DNA from: Haplomitrium mnioides
Lineage: Eukaryota > Marchantiophyta > Haplomitriopsida > Calobryales
Direction: 5' to 3'
Assembly: GCA_049999725.1 (NCBI GenBank)
Contig: JBNGIS010021949.1
Location: forward strand, 1 to 26,393
DNA: 26,393 nt
The position numbers and the translations under genes are program-made. Of this stretch, positions 10,596-22,181 are shown in pieces; the stretch's first letter is position 1, and each line of letters starts with the position of its first letter. The notes under the pieces are model-generated. The model made no database searches. It worked only from the letters and a program-made list of their open reading frames with translations, and was not told the origin of the DNA.

Positions 10596-11800
10596 CTAGA
10601 GCAAAGGCTTGTGATTGGTGTGCATAAGTATTTTCTTTCTTAAAAGATAGTGTCTCCAAACCTTGGTAGCATAAACCATCGCCAATTGCTCTCTATCCCT
10701 TGCAAAATAATTCCTCTCTGTTGCATTTAGTCGACGTGACATGAAGGCAATTAGATGAAGCCCATCTTCAAACACATGTTGCAACACTTCACCAATAGCA
10801 AAATTAGAGGCATCAAAATAAACTATGAAACTTGCCTTTGGGTCATATGGTTGTAGAATCGGATGAGAAGACACCTCATCCTTGAGTTGTTGAAATGCCT
10901 CTTGGTCTTTGGTCGTCCATTGAAACTTTGCCTCTTTACCTAGCAAATTTGAGCGTAATAATAGATGAATCTTTGATAAAAACTTGCTAGCCCATTGAAA
11001 GCTAAAACATCCTTTACATCTTTTGGTGTTGGCTACTCTATAATGGCCTTAATTTTCTCTTCCTCCATCTTGATGCCATCCACAGACACTTTATGCCCTA
11101 GATAAGTCACCTCTTGCTTCTAAAACTTGCAATAAGACTTCCAATTGCATTATCTTTGTAATACTTCCTTGAGATGAGCACAATGTTCAACTTCACTTTA
11201 GTAAAGATAAGAGTATCGTCCAAAAACACCAACACTGACTTGTCCAATAACCCATCCAAAACTTGATGTATTTGATCCATGAATATCGTCAAAGTATTAG
11301 TAAAACCAAATGTAAGAACCTTCCACTCAAAATACCCATACCTTGTGCAAAAAGCTATCTTTGATACATTACTTGGCTTGATAGAAATTTGCCAATAGCC
11401 ACTTCGAAGATCCAACTTGGAAAAGAATTACGCACCACTCAATTGATCCAACAAATCATCAATATGAGGTAGATGATAGGCATTCTTTACTGTTTGATTG
11501 TTCAATCCTCAATAATCTATACAAAGATGAAATCCACCATCTTTCTTTGGTACAAATAATACCGAAGCTCCCCAAGTCAAAGTACCATGTTGAATGAAAT
11601 CCTTCTCAAGAAAATCCGTCAATGTCTTTCAAAGCTCCTCTGGTTCTTGTGGTGAAAACCAATATATAGGTCGATTGTAAGGAGTACTTCCCAGTATCAA
11701 CTCAATCGGAAAAGGCATTCCTCGATCGTTTGGTAGCCCTTTTGGCAAATCCTCCGAAAACACATCCGCAAACTCTTTCAAAATATCATCTATCATTAAG
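10596..11800 (-). pseudogene. Chromovirus reverse transcriptase and RNase H
   Basis: The RT begins near 11800 with a typical linker (EFADVFSEDLPKGLP). It continues through VPKKDGGFHLCID, the LDLRSGYWQI block and the catalytic box FLDDTLIF. TGA replaces a codon just after LCIDY, TAA interrupts the segment before the SKLDL block, and further frame breaks occur around 10950-11110. The RNase H part (10596-10946) contains FDASNFAIGEVLQH, RRLNATERNY, REQLAMVYA and HTNHKPLL. The catalytic FDAS aspartate and the YxDD-like aspartates are present, but the reading frame is broken. Confidence 0.9.
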
Positions 11801-11989
11801 GTAGCACATCTTTTCCTCCCTCTTTACTTAAATCTATGATGGGCTTGATCCAAACAGCAAAGACAAGCAATTCTTGCTCCATTGAATGAACATGTTGAGC
11901 TGATTTAGGCTTCTTTACCAACGGTGTCGAACACCTCAAAAGAAATTTCTTACCTTCTAAGGTAACTTGAATATGTCGTTTTGCCCAAT

Positions 11990-12882
11990 CAAAATTGAGC
12001 GGATCGATCTTCAAGCCAAGGCAACCCCAAAATGATGTCATGTTGTATACGTGCATTAACAAATTGCATAGATTCCACATACTCTTTTCCAATTCTTAGA
12101 AGGAATGGCTTTTGAGAGCAAAACACGTCATACCTTTGGCCATTTGCCATAGTCACAAGACTCCCCTTGATAGACCTAAATTTTTCTTTGATTATCTTAG
12201 TAAAACATAGTGACATAAATTTTTTAGAGCTCTCGCTATCCACCAACATTCTAAAAGATTGCTCCTCAATCATACCATCAAGATGGAACAAAGTACCTTG
12301 AATTCTTGTCAACATTTTAATTCCATTAGAGCTTGCAAAGTTTTGAGTATGTTGTTCCAATAGTTGAGGACGCGACTTAGCTTCTATAACAATAAGCAAT
12401 GAGTCATGCCTCTCTGCCATATGCATTGCTTCTTCTAATTGAGTAGGCTCTCTGATAGTAACTTCTATTCTCGTGCGAGGCTTCAATCCCTGAACAAAAT
12501 GGTCTAGTGCTTCTTCTTCTCTTACATTCAGAATTTGCATAATTGTATCTTGAAAGTGTGTAGCATAGCTTCTCATTGTACCAAGTTGCTTCAATTTGGC
12601 CAATTAATCTCTTGCTACTTTTGAAGCATTCACAACCCTAAATCTTGAGATCACCGCTTCTTTGAACTCACACCAAGAAACAATAGGAGCAACAAATCCA
12701 CTTTGTGCTTGCTCTACTTGATATCTCCACCAAGTCCTTGCAACTTCTTCTAATTGACTTGCCGTAAATAGAAATTTTCGACCATTTTCTCTAATGTTTG
12801 TAGCTTCAAAATGTTTCTCACAATCAAATATAAAGTGCTTAGATGCACCACAAACCATCCTCCTATCATATTCTTTTGGCAA
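11990..12882 (-). pseudogene. Chromovirus gag and aspartic protease
   Basis: The gag segment shows the retrotransposon gag core: a TWW motif (RTWWRYQ), then W-x-E/D-F-K (SWCEFKEAVISRF). A TAA at 12604-12606 interrupts it, after which the same frame continues with HFVQGLKPR and an EA-rich helix. A retroviral-type protease follows (ILVDS motif region through HDIILGLPWL). The protease active-site Gly of D-S/T-G is Glu here (LVDSESSKK), which should be inactivating. A frameshift near 12000-12010 separates protease from the downstream IDPLNFDWAKRHI segment. No CCHC knuckle was seen. Confidence 0.85.
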
Positions 12883-13034
12883 TGGAAACTACCCATAACT
12901 CTCTTCTTCTCAAAAACTTGCTCTTTCTTTTATTCTTCCTTCCAAATGGCGTGGAAGATGTTCAAGCCATTGTTCCATTACTTGAACCACCGCCTCTTGA
13001 TTCTCCATGTAACTCACCACCAAAAGAAATCGTA

Positions 13035-13046
13035 GCTATGATAGTA
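13035..13046 (-). other. Primer-binding site, decayed, initiator-Met tRNA type
   Basis: Two bases inside the 5' LTR the minus strand reads TACTATCATAGC. This matches the usual plant TGGTATCAGAGC at 9 of 12 positions, including TATCA and AGC. Its position is correct for a PBS. Confidence 0.5.
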
Positions 13047-13047
13047 A

Positions 13048-13443
13048 TGTAAAAGAACTCAAGGACCAAATCCAAATGAGTAAGAACTCATAGTGAACTC
13101 TAATAAAGTTCCTCAACCAAAAGCAACTCAAGGTCCAAGCTAAGACCAAGAGTGTAAGCAAAGGCCAAGAACCCAAAAAATCTAAGTGATTCGAGAGGAA
13201 CTCCAAAATGATGAGTAGGGCTAAGAAGACCTTCTATTTATGCAAGAGAATAGGGTGTCATCCCTCTTTTTTTGACTTACAAGTTACTTCTAATTTTGAT
13301 TTCAACCCTAAAAGTGACTCTCTACTAAAGGTAACTTCAAAGGCAAGTAATCTTATCTCAACTCTAAAAGTGACTCTCTACCACTTCCTTTACTCCTCTC
13401 TATTCTACTATAAATAACACAACCTTATGCTTTTACTATTATA
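13048..13443 (-). repeat. 5' LTR of the chromovirus
   Basis: It matches 8577-8964 along its length. The outer end is TATTATA instead of TATTACA, so the terminal dinucleotide is mutated. The TATA position reads CATAAATAG (plus-strand 13233-13241), so the copy's own promoter is damaged while the 3' LTR keeps TATAAATAG. Confidence 0.88.
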
Positions 13444-14950
13444 TATGTGCTGCATACATTTGCAAATTGAGAGATGGAGTAGTATAAATTCAAGACCTTG
13501 TGATGAATTTTCCTCGTTCACTCACATTGCCAAATTGCTACATTTTCTTATCACCTTAACTCTCTTGCTACCACTCTCTTGTGAATACATGAGAGAAATG
13601 CTTCATGAGCTAAAGAAGAATGTGACTACTGAAGAGTGCAAAGATGACTTGCCATGTGAAGAATCACAAAGTTAGAGAATTTTGTCATCTTTTGGATCAT
13701 CTTAATAAGGATGAGGCTACTATTGGTTACTTGGTGATTGGTAAGAATACCCTTTTGGTTATGTGTTGTTTGTGTATGGTTTGAGAAATGACCAAGAAAT
13801 ATGAGATCATAGTAGAAAAATAAGATTTGATTATCCAAATTTGTACGAGTTTGTTTGTGAAAGTGTTGCTAGAAGTCTAGTTATAAAAATGCGGAATATC
13901 ATTGAAAAAAGAGGCAACTCTCCTAATCAACCATTTACGTCATGTGCATTAGGTTCTTGTAGGTAGAAGATATCATTCTTACTCATGGGATGTTAGACTA
14001 TTGGGTGCGTATGTATCTCCTCTACTTTCTTGTTATATATCATTTATATATGAGTCATTCTAATCTTGTTTGAGTGATAAGGCTTCCCTCTATACCGCTT
14101 CTGAATTATAATAGTCAATGGGCAGTAATTGGATATGGTCTTGGGTATACTTTTGGTGTTGAATTAACTTTCAATGATGGGTTGTGAAGATTTCGATAAG
14201 AGAAATGACACATTTTGACATCCTCTTAAATCTATTCTTGGAAGAATTGGAATACAGACTTTGCTTGGTTGTCCCTACATTTTGTATGTCTTTAGAACTC
14301 AAAAGTGGTTGTTGAGACCAACTTCATCTCAAGTGTAACTTCATCGACAATTCTACTTGCTTAAGACTAAAGGTCTAATCTCTTTGATATTGAATGTTAG
14401 GACAGTTAAGAATTCATGTACATTAGTGGGTAGCATCACTCACTATTGGTTTGCCCCACTCTTGATAGACTACACTTCTTTTGTAGCCTTAGTTAATTCG
14501 ATTATGATATACAATGATTTTGAATTTTGATGAATAGAACTCTTATTGTTTACTACCAATTCCTTGCAATACCAAATGTCTCGAATAAGTCAGTTTCCTT
14601 GGGTTGACTTCATACCTCTTTGATAGCATTAGTTTTCCTCTATCCTAGACTCAGTAGTCTAGAATTCTTCCAATAGCTAAAATATGAGTTTCTCCTAATT
14701 TGCACTTTTTGACAATTTGACCTAGCCTTCGATAGATATGAACCAAATTCAATACCTCTTATTTGAGATCTCTTGGCTAGAGTAGAATGGAGCCTCGTAT
14801 GAGATCGCAATGAAGCATAAATTTGCATTCTCCTAGCTTTATGGGTGATTCAACTATACTACAAGAGAAGTTGCAATCATGACTTGATGATGGGTTCCCT
14901 TCTATACTCATTAGAATTAAGAAAGTAGCTAGTGGTGCATCTGTTACCCA
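13444..14950. other. No recognised gene
   Basis: The longest open frames are 13427-13675 (plus) and 14640-14828 (minus). Both lack recognisable motifs, and the first straddles the LTR boundary. No structured repeats were seen. This is probably decayed intergenic or element sequence. Confidence 0.35.
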
Positions 14951-14954
14951 ACCT

Positions 14955-15595
14955 ATAAGGAAATTTTAGATTTGAAAAGAAAGATCTCCTTCAAGTGATT
15001 GTACCAAGCCATTCATAAGAGGGAATTTATTTAAAAGTGGGCTATTATCTCTTTAATATGTAAGGATTATATAAACTCCATAGGCAAATGTCTCTTTGAG
15101 CCAAAGTTACCAATCCATCTTTGAGTAAGAGGTACCAAAGTTTTTTTTAGTGGCAGTATTTTAAAGTGGGCCATTGGTTTTTTAACATGCAAGAGAAATT
15201 AAGATTTGACAAAGAAAGATCACTTTGAGCTCAAGGTACCAAGCTTTCATTAATAAAAATCATTTAAAAGTGTACCATTGGTTTTCTAATATAAATAGAA
15301 ATTTAGATTAGACATAGTAGTATTTCTTTGAACTGAAAGTTCCAAACTATTAAGAAGTGTCAATCATTTAAAAGAGGCTACTTGTTCTCTAAGTTAAACA
15401 TGTAAAAAATTGAGTAGATATAGCAAGATCATTTTGAGATCAATGAACTAAACCATGTTTTAGTTGAAGGTTCTAAGTATTTCAAAAGTGGAAATCATAT
15501 AGAAAAGTGCCATTGGCTACATAGAAGGAAATTAGAGATAAGATAGAGCAATATCACTTTGTGTTACTCTAGAGATGGAGTACAAAGATATGTTT
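14955..15595. repeat. Decayed minisatellite, about six units of 100-130 bp
   Basis: Units begin near 14958, 15060, 15190, 15293, 15403 and 15524. Each starts with a variant of GGAAATTTAGATTTGACA, passes through a form of CACTTTGAGCTCAAGGTACC, then CATTTAAAAGTGGGCCATTG. The array stops about 25 bp before the terminus of element A. Confidence 0.65.
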
Positions 15596-15621
15596 AAAGA
15601 GAAATCAATTGCATACAACAA

Positions 15622-15650
15622 CCGCTACTTTGAACCAAGAAAAATCTACT
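15622..15650 (-). repeat. Terminal AGTAGCGG doublet of element A
   Basis: On the minus strand: AGTAGA, then CTTGGTTCAA, then AGTAGCGGTTGTT. The two boxes are 21 bp apart, and the intervening TGGTTCAA matches the copy at 3877-3904. Flanking sequence beyond the second box is unrelated to that of B. Confidence 0.65.
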
Positions 15651-17150
15651 CAAAATAAGAACTTTTTTTTCAAGAAAAATGTAGTTTTTGAGCTCAAAAA
15701 ACAAAAAATGACATTATTTTTGAAAAAAAAAACTACATGAGTTTCTGAGCTTCATTTTTTGTCATTTTAACAAGCATGATAGAGCAAGAATCATTTTCAT
15801 TATATAAAATCAAACGATATTCTTAGTTCTTATAAAAATATTGGAAATTTCAAAATCGATGAAAAGTATAAAAATTATGGTATGTTTTCACAAGAAACTT
15901 GGATTTATTATTGATTACATTTCGAAGCCTGAAAATTGAAATATTTGTGAGAATAAGTTATTTTGAAATAAGTTGGGTTGCACAAATTCTATGCGAGGAT
16001 AGACATGGTCCTCCTTAAAACTTATTTTTTAGAAAAAAAATAGAAAACATGAGGAAAATACACGAGTGAACTAGAAGTCAAGAGAATGAGTTTGGAATTG
16101 TAAGGCATAATAACCAACAAAACAAAACATTGCATAGATTTCAGAGCTCTATTTTCAAGTTCAAGTAAGAAAGAAGCTTTCTTTTATAGTTGAAAATCCA
16201 ATAGCACGAAGGTTTGAAATGGGCATATTTTAGAAGGTTTTAGCAATTACAAATGTTTTATAATTCAAAGAACCATATGCACAAAGGAGTCATAAATCAA
16301 AATAAAAAAGGCAGTGGTTTTATATATTTACTTCACAGTGCAAATAAGCAATGTCTCCAAGATATTGACCAGAGTCTACAAAACAAAAGGTTTCTAGTTT
16401 TATAAGAGAGTCTTTGAGTGGTGTAGAATCTAAGTTCTACATGGTAGTCAATGTATGTAGAAGAATTAGGGTTGTATATCAAAGTTAGTACGTGTGGAAG
16501 GCTTGGACTTCCACACCAAAATCTATGCATGTATAAGAATCCAAGCTTAACATCTGAACACTCGACAACAAAGACTATGTTGAACCTAAGTTTTAAGTTT
16601 CGCACTAGAGTCTTTGTATGCATGAGGTTTTGACTTGTGAATCAAAGTCTATACGCACATAGGGTTCAGACTTCTACATTCAAGTATTGATGCGTTTAAG
16701 GTTATGATTTTTGCAACAAACTCTAGACATACTTAAGATTCTATTTTTTGATTTAGAATCTAAAAGTTAAATTAGTACAAAGCTTTACATCTCAGTCAAA
16801 GTGTGCTAAAGGTTATAAATTTTACATCAAAGTCCTTATAAGCAAAAGAGGAAGTAGTCAATTTGGGAAGACGCTAAAGCGATACCAAAACATTAAACTC
16901 TTCTAGCAAATAATAAAGAAGGAAAGGATATAATTACATTTTGGATCAGTAAATATTTCACAAACCAAATGAGAATAATAATTAAATATTTAAGTTTCAC
17001 TCACAGAAGATAAAAATGAACTTGGAATGTTTTACACTAAAAAGTTCAAGGTGGCATATAAATTAGAGAAATTTCTTGACAACATTCTCAAGCACTTCAT
17101 AAAATAATAATCTTAAATTACAATATGAACTCAAAGTACACAATATACAG
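15622..17150 (-). repeat. Non-coding 3' region of element A, repeated at 20034-21590
   Basis: Matching landmarks, A versus B: AACAAGCATGATAGAGCAAG at 15760 and 20187; GAGCTCTATTTTCAAGTTCA at 16144 and 20561; AAAAGTTCAAGGTGGCA at 17040 and 21473. The phrase TTTTTGAGCTCAAAA near the terminus is an inverted repeat. Palindromic-repeat units of the family seen at 1545 lie at about 16440-16740. Confidence 0.85.
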
Positions 17151-17159
17151 TGAGCTTCC

Positions 17160-18905
17160 TAAATGACTTTAGCCACTCATGTTGACTTCTTCACATTAAG
17201 CTTCAGATGATTCATCAAGATTAACACGGTGTGCCTTAGTGATTACAAAATTGATTGAATCTCTTTCAAACACATTAGACTCAATTTCTTTCTCTCTATG
17301 GTACTCAAATAGATTTGATTTAATGGTAGCTAGAGTGGTTTTGTCAATTGGTTTTTATGTGTGAGAAGAAAATCAAAAGACAAAGTCCTCATTTGTGCTA
17401 CATTAAATACATCAATATGTAGCTTGGATTTGCATTTCCCTTTTATTGCTCCTATGTTTTCTAGAAAGTATTGTCCAAAAAATACATCATCGGCCAACCT
17501 CATAAGCAAACTATTGAACATGTACTTGTTTTGGGTTGGGAGGTCTTTCCTCATCAAATGAAAGAGCTTTGAGAGCTTTAGCAATTCAAAACAGTATGCT
17601 CCTTGGATTGAGTGATGCAACAACACAAATAAGCATTATGGTTTTCAACTCATTTAGATTGCCAAATTTATGCTTGTATCTGATGTTATGTGAAACAATC
17701 CCTTCTCGTAGCCTAGGTGCTCCATCATAAATTGCTTGAAGTGTAGAAAGTATATGTTCTACTGGAACATCTTCCTCTATCTGTTGAGCATCAAACTGAA
17801 AACCTAGACAAATATTTTGAGAATTATTACAAGTAATTGATGGTTGTGAAGGTGGAAAGGTAAATTTTGCTTTGAGTCCTTGTCTTTTTCTTTCAAAGAT
17901 GTAAGCCACAATCTTTTGTTGGGCAAGAAAAAAAGTCATTCCACAATTGAAAATCAAAATTTGTGAAGAACTTGTAGCAGTTCTCCTTTTTGTTGTCCAT
18001 TATTGCAAAGCTTACTTTCTCTGTGTCAACTTCTCTTTCTTCATTTTGAGATTTTTTGATTTCAAAATATGCCTAGGAATCAATATCAAACTTATTATCT
18101 GTCCACTTCACATAAGCATTTGAGTTGACAAACACCATAAGAGGTAGCCAAAGTTCTCTTGTTGAAAACTGTTTGGTTCAAATCTTTACCTTTGAATAAC
18201 TCAACTTGAACTTGAATTGTTGATTAAAGGTAATATCATGCATCCTTTGAGCCAAAAAGGGACATTGTTGCAAAAATAATTTAAAACCCCAAGTTTCCAT
18301 CAAAAGACTTGCCTAAGGTTTAGGGTTATTAGATAATTGCATCGTCTTGCCAAAACTCATATTCATGAAAGCTTTCATGCATTTCAAATGTTTTGAGAAT
18401 CTATTGAACATTTGATCAATTTGATCATGAGTATAAACAACCATGAGAAATCCTACCTTGGTTTTTTGGAAAGCATTCTTGCCAACAAAGAGACTAAGAT
18501 ATCCAAATAAGATGAAATTCTTATTCTCTTGTGTTGTATTGTCCAATTGAAGATACAAAGTTGGAGAGAGCGGCCTTTTAAAGTCACATAATATTCTATT
18601 GAGCACCGTAACTATTAAATTGGAGTCGATTAACAAGTTTTTATAGGTTAAGAAGACCCTTGAAGAAAGAACATGATTGAATATTAAGGCACCAACAATG
18701 TGCACACTCACCAAACAATCTTTATCAATGTTTTATTGGTGGGAAAGACCTATGTGGAATGGCTATTTTCTATTAATCCACTCCATTTATCTTAATTCCC
18801 AAGTACTTTTGACAATGAGCACAACATTTTCTTTTATTGTTTGCAAGTTTATTCTTTCTTTCATTTGTTGGTCATGATGAAGAAATAGTTGGTGATTATA
18901 TTTTA
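17160..18905 (-). pseudogene. DUF7869-like (RNase H-fold, DDE-type) transposase, copy A
   Basis: Broken minus-strand frames at 18313-18714, 17586-17957 and 17330-17626 together give a C-terminal transposase region. Signature pieces are YLQLDNTTQENKN (about 18525-18560), then FLMVVYTHDQIDQMFNRFS (about 18410-18455). They correspond to a LQ-DN-ENKN block and the GHTH-IDQ block of this family; the Gly of GHTH is Val here. The first acidic block (DGMDQ in copy B) is destroyed near 18780. The tail with SFDFLLTHKN and FERDSI aligns with copy B. Frameshifts and stops make it non-functional. The family name rests on motif memory, so the fold-level call is safer than the DUF number. Confidence 0.68.
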
Positions 18906-20033
18906 TTACATCATCACAAAACACCAAAGAGATAAAATTACTTCAGTAAAACATGTCTTAATGTTTCAAATTTCAAAAGATAACTTAAGGCGCTAAAAAT
19001 ATTCAAATCAACTTAAACAAATGTTTGAATTAGTAGACATGAAAAAAATAAAACTTTAGTTAATTTGAATATAGAAAAATTTGAATAACATTCACAATAA
19101 GTACTTGTCTATACTTGCATAGGATTTAAAAAAAAAATAATTGATCTTATGTGCGCATAGAATCAAAAGCAATAAAATCAATATCTTGACTTGCTTTGAC
19201 TTTTGTTGCAACTAGATTTGAAAGAAACAAGAACAAAACCAATGCGCTTATAGGATTTTCAAACAATATAAATGATTCTTGATATTGTTTATCTAGCAAG
19301 AGGCTTTGAATTGAAAGCAACAGTAGCAAAATCTAATGCATACCAAAGGTCAAAACCAATAAACAAAATAATTTCCTCATTGTATTTCACTCTTGATGTG
19401 CTTTGGATTCAAAGTAAAAGCAACAAACCCTATGCAAGCATAGAATTTGTCCTTACAACTCTAGTTGCTAAGGTTTATATCACTCCAACCTTGTTTGTGA
19501 AACACCTTAACACAACCAATACCTTTTCGGACTAAGTTGAGAAATCATAACATCTCTAGAACTAAGCTTTGTTTCTTGTAAAAAGAGCATCATAGTAACA
19601 ATAGGTTTCAAAGAAGAAGAAATTTGTTACCTTTGTCGGACTCTAAGACAAATTTTTCTTGCAAAGAATTTATTTTTTTACCAATTTCACAAACAACAAA
19701 TCTTGTGTGCTATGGAATTTTAACATTTAAAAAATAAGTTCTCCAATGTTTTGTAAAACCAAAAAATAAACTAAGAATGCAGTCGAGATATTTCTCTTTC
19801 AAATAAGTTGTGTGGTAGTTGTAGAACTCCCAATTTGTAAAATTATTGGGCAAGTTATAAACTTTGTGAGTGGGCATTCTCTCACAATGTTCCTAAAAAA
19901 ATTGTCCATCCATTTACGCACGAATACTCCTTTAGCAGATAGCTCTCTATTTCCAAAAATGCTTCGGATATGTGTTTTTGAGATTTTGAATCCTTTGGAT
20001 TCTATCATTCCATATTGATAATATTAATAACAG
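18906..20033 (-). other. Upstream part of element A, no recognised exon
   Basis: AT-rich, with more palindromic-repeat units (around 19150 TATGTGCGCATAGAATC and 19431 TATGCAAGCATAGAATT). An N-terminal transposase exon would be expected here or further upstream, but none is legible. Confidence 0.4.
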
Positions 20034-20062
20034 CCGCTACTTTGAACTAGTAATAGGCTACT
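20034..20062 (-). repeat. Terminal AGTAGCGG doublet of element B
   Basis: On the minus strand AGTAGCC (20056-20062) is followed 21 bp later by AGTAGCGG (20034-20041) and GCTGTTATT. Between them lies TAGTTCAA, matching the other three copies. Confidence 0.65.
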
Positions 20063-21596
20063 CAAAACATGAACCTTTTCTTTTTTAGAAAATAGTGGTT
20101 TTTGAGCTCAAAATTTAGAAAAAATGAGGTTACTTTTTAAAAATAAAAAGTACACGAGTTTTTAAGGTTCATTTTGGCCATTTAAACAAGCATGATAGAG
20201 CAAGAGTCAATTTTGTTATGGAAAATCAAACAACATTATTAGTTTTGATGAAAATATTGGAAAACTCAAATTCGATGAAAAATATAAAAATTATAGTAAG
20301 TTTTCACAATAAAATTGCATTTATCATTGATTACAATTTGCACTCCAAAAATTGAAATACACGTCACAAAAACCATTTTGAAATATGTTCGATTACACAA
20401 ACTCTAGGCACACATAGACATAGTGTTCTTTGAAACTTTTTTTTTCTGGAAAACAAATTACAAAACATGAGAAAAAAGTCCAAGCACACTAGAAGTCAAG
20501 GGAATGAGTTTACAATCATAGACACAAAAACCAACAAAACAAAAAATTGCATGGATTTAGGAGCTCTATTTTCAAGTTCAAACAAGAAAGAAGCTTACAT
20601 TTGTAGTTGAAAATCCATGCACGTAAAAGTTAAAGTAGGTCTAAATGAAGGTTTCAACATTTACAAATATTTTATAATTCAACGAAGCATATACACAAAG
20701 GAGTCATAGTTCAGAATCAAAAAGCCATGGGCTAAATTGAATGAAGAGTGTAAACAAGAAACATCACCAAGTTTTTGACTAGATTCTACCAAACAAAGGT
20801 TTCGAGTTCTACAAAAGAGTCTATGACTTGTGTAGAAACTAAGTTCTAACCGGTAATCTTTGTATGTAGAAGCTTGAAGGTTGTATATGAGAAGTAGAAC
20901 CTATGGAAGGCTTGGACTTCCACCCCAAATTCTATGCACGCATAGGAATCCGAGCTCAACATCTGAACACTCCACTCCAAAACTCACCATCTAAACTTTC
21001 CACAATAAAGACTATCAAGACTAAGTTTAAGGTTTCGCAGAAGAGTTTTTGAATGCATGATGCTTTGACTAAGGAATCAAAGTCTATGTGGGCATAGGGT
21101 TCAGACTTCTACAACCAAGGACATAGATGATAAACATTCTATTTTTTTGCAACAAACCCTATGCACGCTAAAGATTTTGTTTTTTGATTCCAAATCTAAA
21201 AGTAAAACGGATATAAAGCTCTACATGTAGCCCAAGCACGCCAAAGGTTTTAAGTTATATATCAAAGCCCTTACAAGCAAAAAAAAGTAGTCAATTTGGA
21301 CAGATGCTTTAGCGATACAATAACCTTAAACTCTTCTAGCAAGCACTAAAGTTGGAAACAACATACTTACATTTTGGACAAGAACTTATTTTACAAAGCA
21401 AATGAAAATATTAAGTAAAGATTTAAGTTTCATTTACAAAGAATAACATTCAACTTGGAATGATTTATACTAAAAAGTTCAAGGTGGCAGATAAATTCAA
21501 CAAATCGCTTCATGACGTTCTCACTTACTTTATAAAATAATAATAATAAATTACAATATAATTGAAAATATGCAATATACAATAAAATTTGGGAAT

Positions 21597-21974
21597 TGTT
21601 AACGAGCCCATAACCCTTATTTATTTTAGGAGTTGCTTCAATTAGCAAGAAAATATTGTTAGGAACGCATTAAATTATAATTAGCACATATGTCAGCCCA
21701 CTTATCACAAGATCTGAACCATTGAGGATCTTTTGATGGTCTTGATGCTACTCTTTCTATATACATAACCCCTTTTTTGTTTGTTCAACGATGGTGATTG
21801 CGTCTATTGGTGGAGGAAACGCTCTTGATGCGGCTCTGTTGTTATCCACCAACGGTTTGCGAATCAAGAAACATGTATTCGTGAAGGTTTTGAATGGCTC
21901 TAGTTCTTTCAGATTGAGAGTGAGAAGCCATGATCATGTGACTTGCATGGCCACTTTCAAGATGACACTCAAAG
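21597..21974 (+). repeat. Left inverted arm: end, ferredoxin promoter and N-terminal coding part
   Basis: It matches the reverse complement of about 24255-24630, including CACAAGATCTGAACCATTGA and TTTTGATGGTCTTGATGCTA upstream of the ATG and the first 60 or so codons. Because 5' non-transcribed sequence is shared, the copies arose from DNA and not from spliced mRNA. Confidence 0.8.
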
Positions 21975-22177
21975 TTTTTAGCGATCTAGTTTTTGACTAA
22001 AAACGAGCCATCAGATTGATCCATAGTGCTCAAGGCAATTCTCCCTACACAGCTCGAACAGACGCCTACGTAGCAAGAGCAAGGTAGATCAAAACCTACA
22101 TACTCCACAGAGTCTAGCAGGCAAGCATCATCACGAGTGTCTAAAATGCCTTTCGCTGTAGGAGTTTTGATTGCCAA
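21791..22177. pseudogene. Ferredoxin pseudogene broken by an internal inversion
   Basis: The N-terminal part (21791 to about 21974) reads on the plus strand: a transit-peptide-like MVIASIGGGNALDAALLL through VTCMATFKMTLK. The rest, about 21978-22177, reads on the minus strand: AIKTPTAKGILDTRDDACLL, then SCYVGVCSSCVGRI, then DQSDGSFLVKN. The flipped piece covers the ferredoxin from the IKTP strand to just after QSDGSFLV. The final segment with the fourth cluster cysteine is missing. The second segment keeps C-x4-C-x2-C but has lost the Tyr before the first Cys (PCSC). It is non-functional. Confidence 0.82.
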
Positions 22178-22181
22178 CTTA

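Larger units (their letters stand above)
8577..13443 (-). mobile_element. Ty3/gypsy chromovirus LTR retrotransposon, decayed
   Basis: Two direct repeats of about 390 bp flank a minus-strand internal region. Its domains run gag, protease, reverse transcriptase, RNase H, integrase, chromodomain. The total length is 4.87 kb. The order RT-RH-INT identifies Ty3/gypsy, and the C-terminal chromodomain places it among chromoviruses; I cannot assign the clade. The 5' LTR (13048-13443) and 3' LTR (8577-8964) are clearly alignable but differ by many substitutions and small indels, so this is not a recent insertion. Immediate flanks CCTGT and TATGT are not a convincing target duplication. Stops and frameshifts occur in every coding part. 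Confidence 0.93.
15622..20033 (-). mobile_element. Element A: DUF7869-like transposase element, decayed
   Basis: In the element's own orientation it has a transposase pseudogene (about 18905 down to 17160) and a 1.5-kb non-coding 3' part with palindromic repeats. It ends in the AGTAGCGG box at 15622-15629 with a decayed partner (AGTAGA, 15645-15650). From 15622 to 18905 it aligns throughout with element B. The upstream limit is uncertain: the next recognisable boundary is the terminus of B at 20034, and B's upstream part is off the window, so the A/B comparison cannot extend past 18905. No terminal inverted repeat was found. Confidence 0.65.

Noticed and set aside
8572-13448. Five-base target duplication around the chromovirus (CCTGT and TATGT)
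   Set aside because: Only three of five bases match, which is not better than chance.
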